DNA of 64,000 bases from an uncultured Pelagibacteraceae bacterium. Lineage in GTDB: Bacteria; Pseudomonadota; Alphaproteobacteria; Pelagibacterales; Pelagibacteraceae. Position numbers and translations under genes: made by a program. Below, piece after piece: positions 63,277-64,000 of the stretch (positions are counted from its first letter, which is position 1; the number at the start of each line of letters is the position of its first letter). The notes beneath the pieces were generated by a model. It ran no database searches, was not told where the DNA came from, and saw nothing but the letters and a program-made list of their open reading frames with translations. The DNA is taken from NCBI GenBank assembly GCA_902545405.1, contig CACCFT010000001.1, positions 1 through 64,000 of the forward strand, written 5' to 3'.

Positions 63277-64000
63277 TTATAATTTCCCAGGTAACCAAGT
63301 TGAGAATATTGGAAATAGAATCATTAGTATTCCATAAATTATTCCAACAATTGTAAATAGAGGAACTTCTTTGAAAGCTTTGGCTGGATTTTCTTTGATC
63401 ACACCTGCAGCTGTATAAATACCAACACATACGGGGGGTGTTATCATTCCTATTCCTGCAAAGGCTACGAACACTACATAAAGATGAAGTAAACTTTGAT
63501 TGAACGATAATGTGATTGCTGCAAAAATTGGAACAGTTAAATAAAAAACAGGAACAATTTCAATAAATGTTCCAAGAATTAAGCAAATTGCTCCTAGCAT
63601 TATCCAGAACAGATTTACGCTAACACCTTTGTCTGTGAAGAATGTAATAATTTTTTGAGGAGCCTGAGTGTATGTTAAAACGACACTTAAGAATGTTGCA
63701 GTTGCTATAATTGCGAAAATTACAGCTGTTATGATTGCAGTTTCCCTTAAACAGCTCATCAAAGATGAAAAAGTAAGTTCACGGTAAATTAAAAATCCAA
63801 TTAGAACTGCATATACTCCTGCAACAGCTGCAGATTCAGACGGAGTTAGTATACCAGCATAAATTCCACCCAAAATTATAACTGGAGTGATCAATGCGGG
63901 TAATGCAGCGATGAAAGAACTTACTCTTTCCTTAAAAGATGCCTTCTCATCTGTTCTAATATGCCTGCATTTAAACAAAACTAGAAGGACCATCAAAACA
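63277..64000 (-). CDS. TRAP transporter large permease (DctM-like), N-terminus beyond window
   Basis: GGIYAGILTPSESAAVAGVYAVLIG, PVFYLTVPIFAAI, AGIGMITPPVCVGIYTAAGV. Confidence 0.92.
   Translation of the reverse strand, partial: VLMVLLVLFKCRHIRTDEKASFKERVSSFIAALPALITPVIILGGIYAGILTPSESAAVAGVYAVLIGFLIYRELTFSSLMSCLRETAIITAVIFAIIATATFLSVVLTYTQAPQKIITFFTDKGVSVNLFWIMLGAICLILGTFIEIVPVFYLTVPIFAAITLSFNQSLLHLYVVFVAFAGIGMITPPVCVGIYTAAGVIKENPAKAFKEVPLFTIVGIIYGILMILFPIFSTWLPGKL

Noticed and set aside
63248-63430. 60-aa minus-strand ORF spanning the tRNA fragment and permease end
   Set aside because: Out-of-frame with DctM and reading through tRNA sequence; spurious.
1-64000. CRISPR array, rRNA operon, transposase or classical defence system
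   Set aside because: No regularly spaced repeats, rRNA-like sequence, IS ends or recognisable transposase/defence proteins were seen.

Overview
This 64 kb, AT-rich, very compact window looks like a SAR11-type alphaproteobacterium (Candidatus Pelagibacter-like). That assignment rests on protein families, gene order and base composition; no database search was run. Main blocks: (1) a leftward tsaB-fur-miaB-phoH-ybeY-lnt-metK // nusA-infB-rbfA-rpsO-pnp supercluster. (2) Housekeeping genes: trpS, murJ, maeB, rsmI, rdgB, grpE-dnaK-dnaJ, dapB, nth, an outer-membrane porin, leuS-lptE-holA. (3) An origin-proximal cluster parB-parA-rsmG-mnmG-mnmE-(sulfotransferase)-rho-hemJ-hemH-hemE, a probable oriC at about 48.84-49.11 kb, then ppsR-maf-aroE-SDR-coaE-dnaQ-secB-fxsA-Tim44-Smr-hslUV. 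Two parS-like sites lie in rsmG and mnmG. (4) hisBH-(two SHOCT-tailed secreted proteins)-hisAFE. (5) A 1.5 kb segment carrying a secreted trypsin-like protease, bounded by two partial CAT-anticodon tRNA copies, followed by a truncated TRAP permease. The strongest second-look items are: the tRNA-fragment-bounded protease segment, with paired GATCACA-N4-GATCACA motifs on both sides arranged like an attP once circularised; a 42-aa ArfA-like ribosome-rescue ORF missing from the ORF track; a strong intrinsic terminator whose U-tract ends 11 nt before the nusA start codon (possible NusA feedback attenuation); a PAPS-type sulfotransferase in a lineage thought to lack sulfate assimilation; and divergent gene pairs whose start codons overlap.
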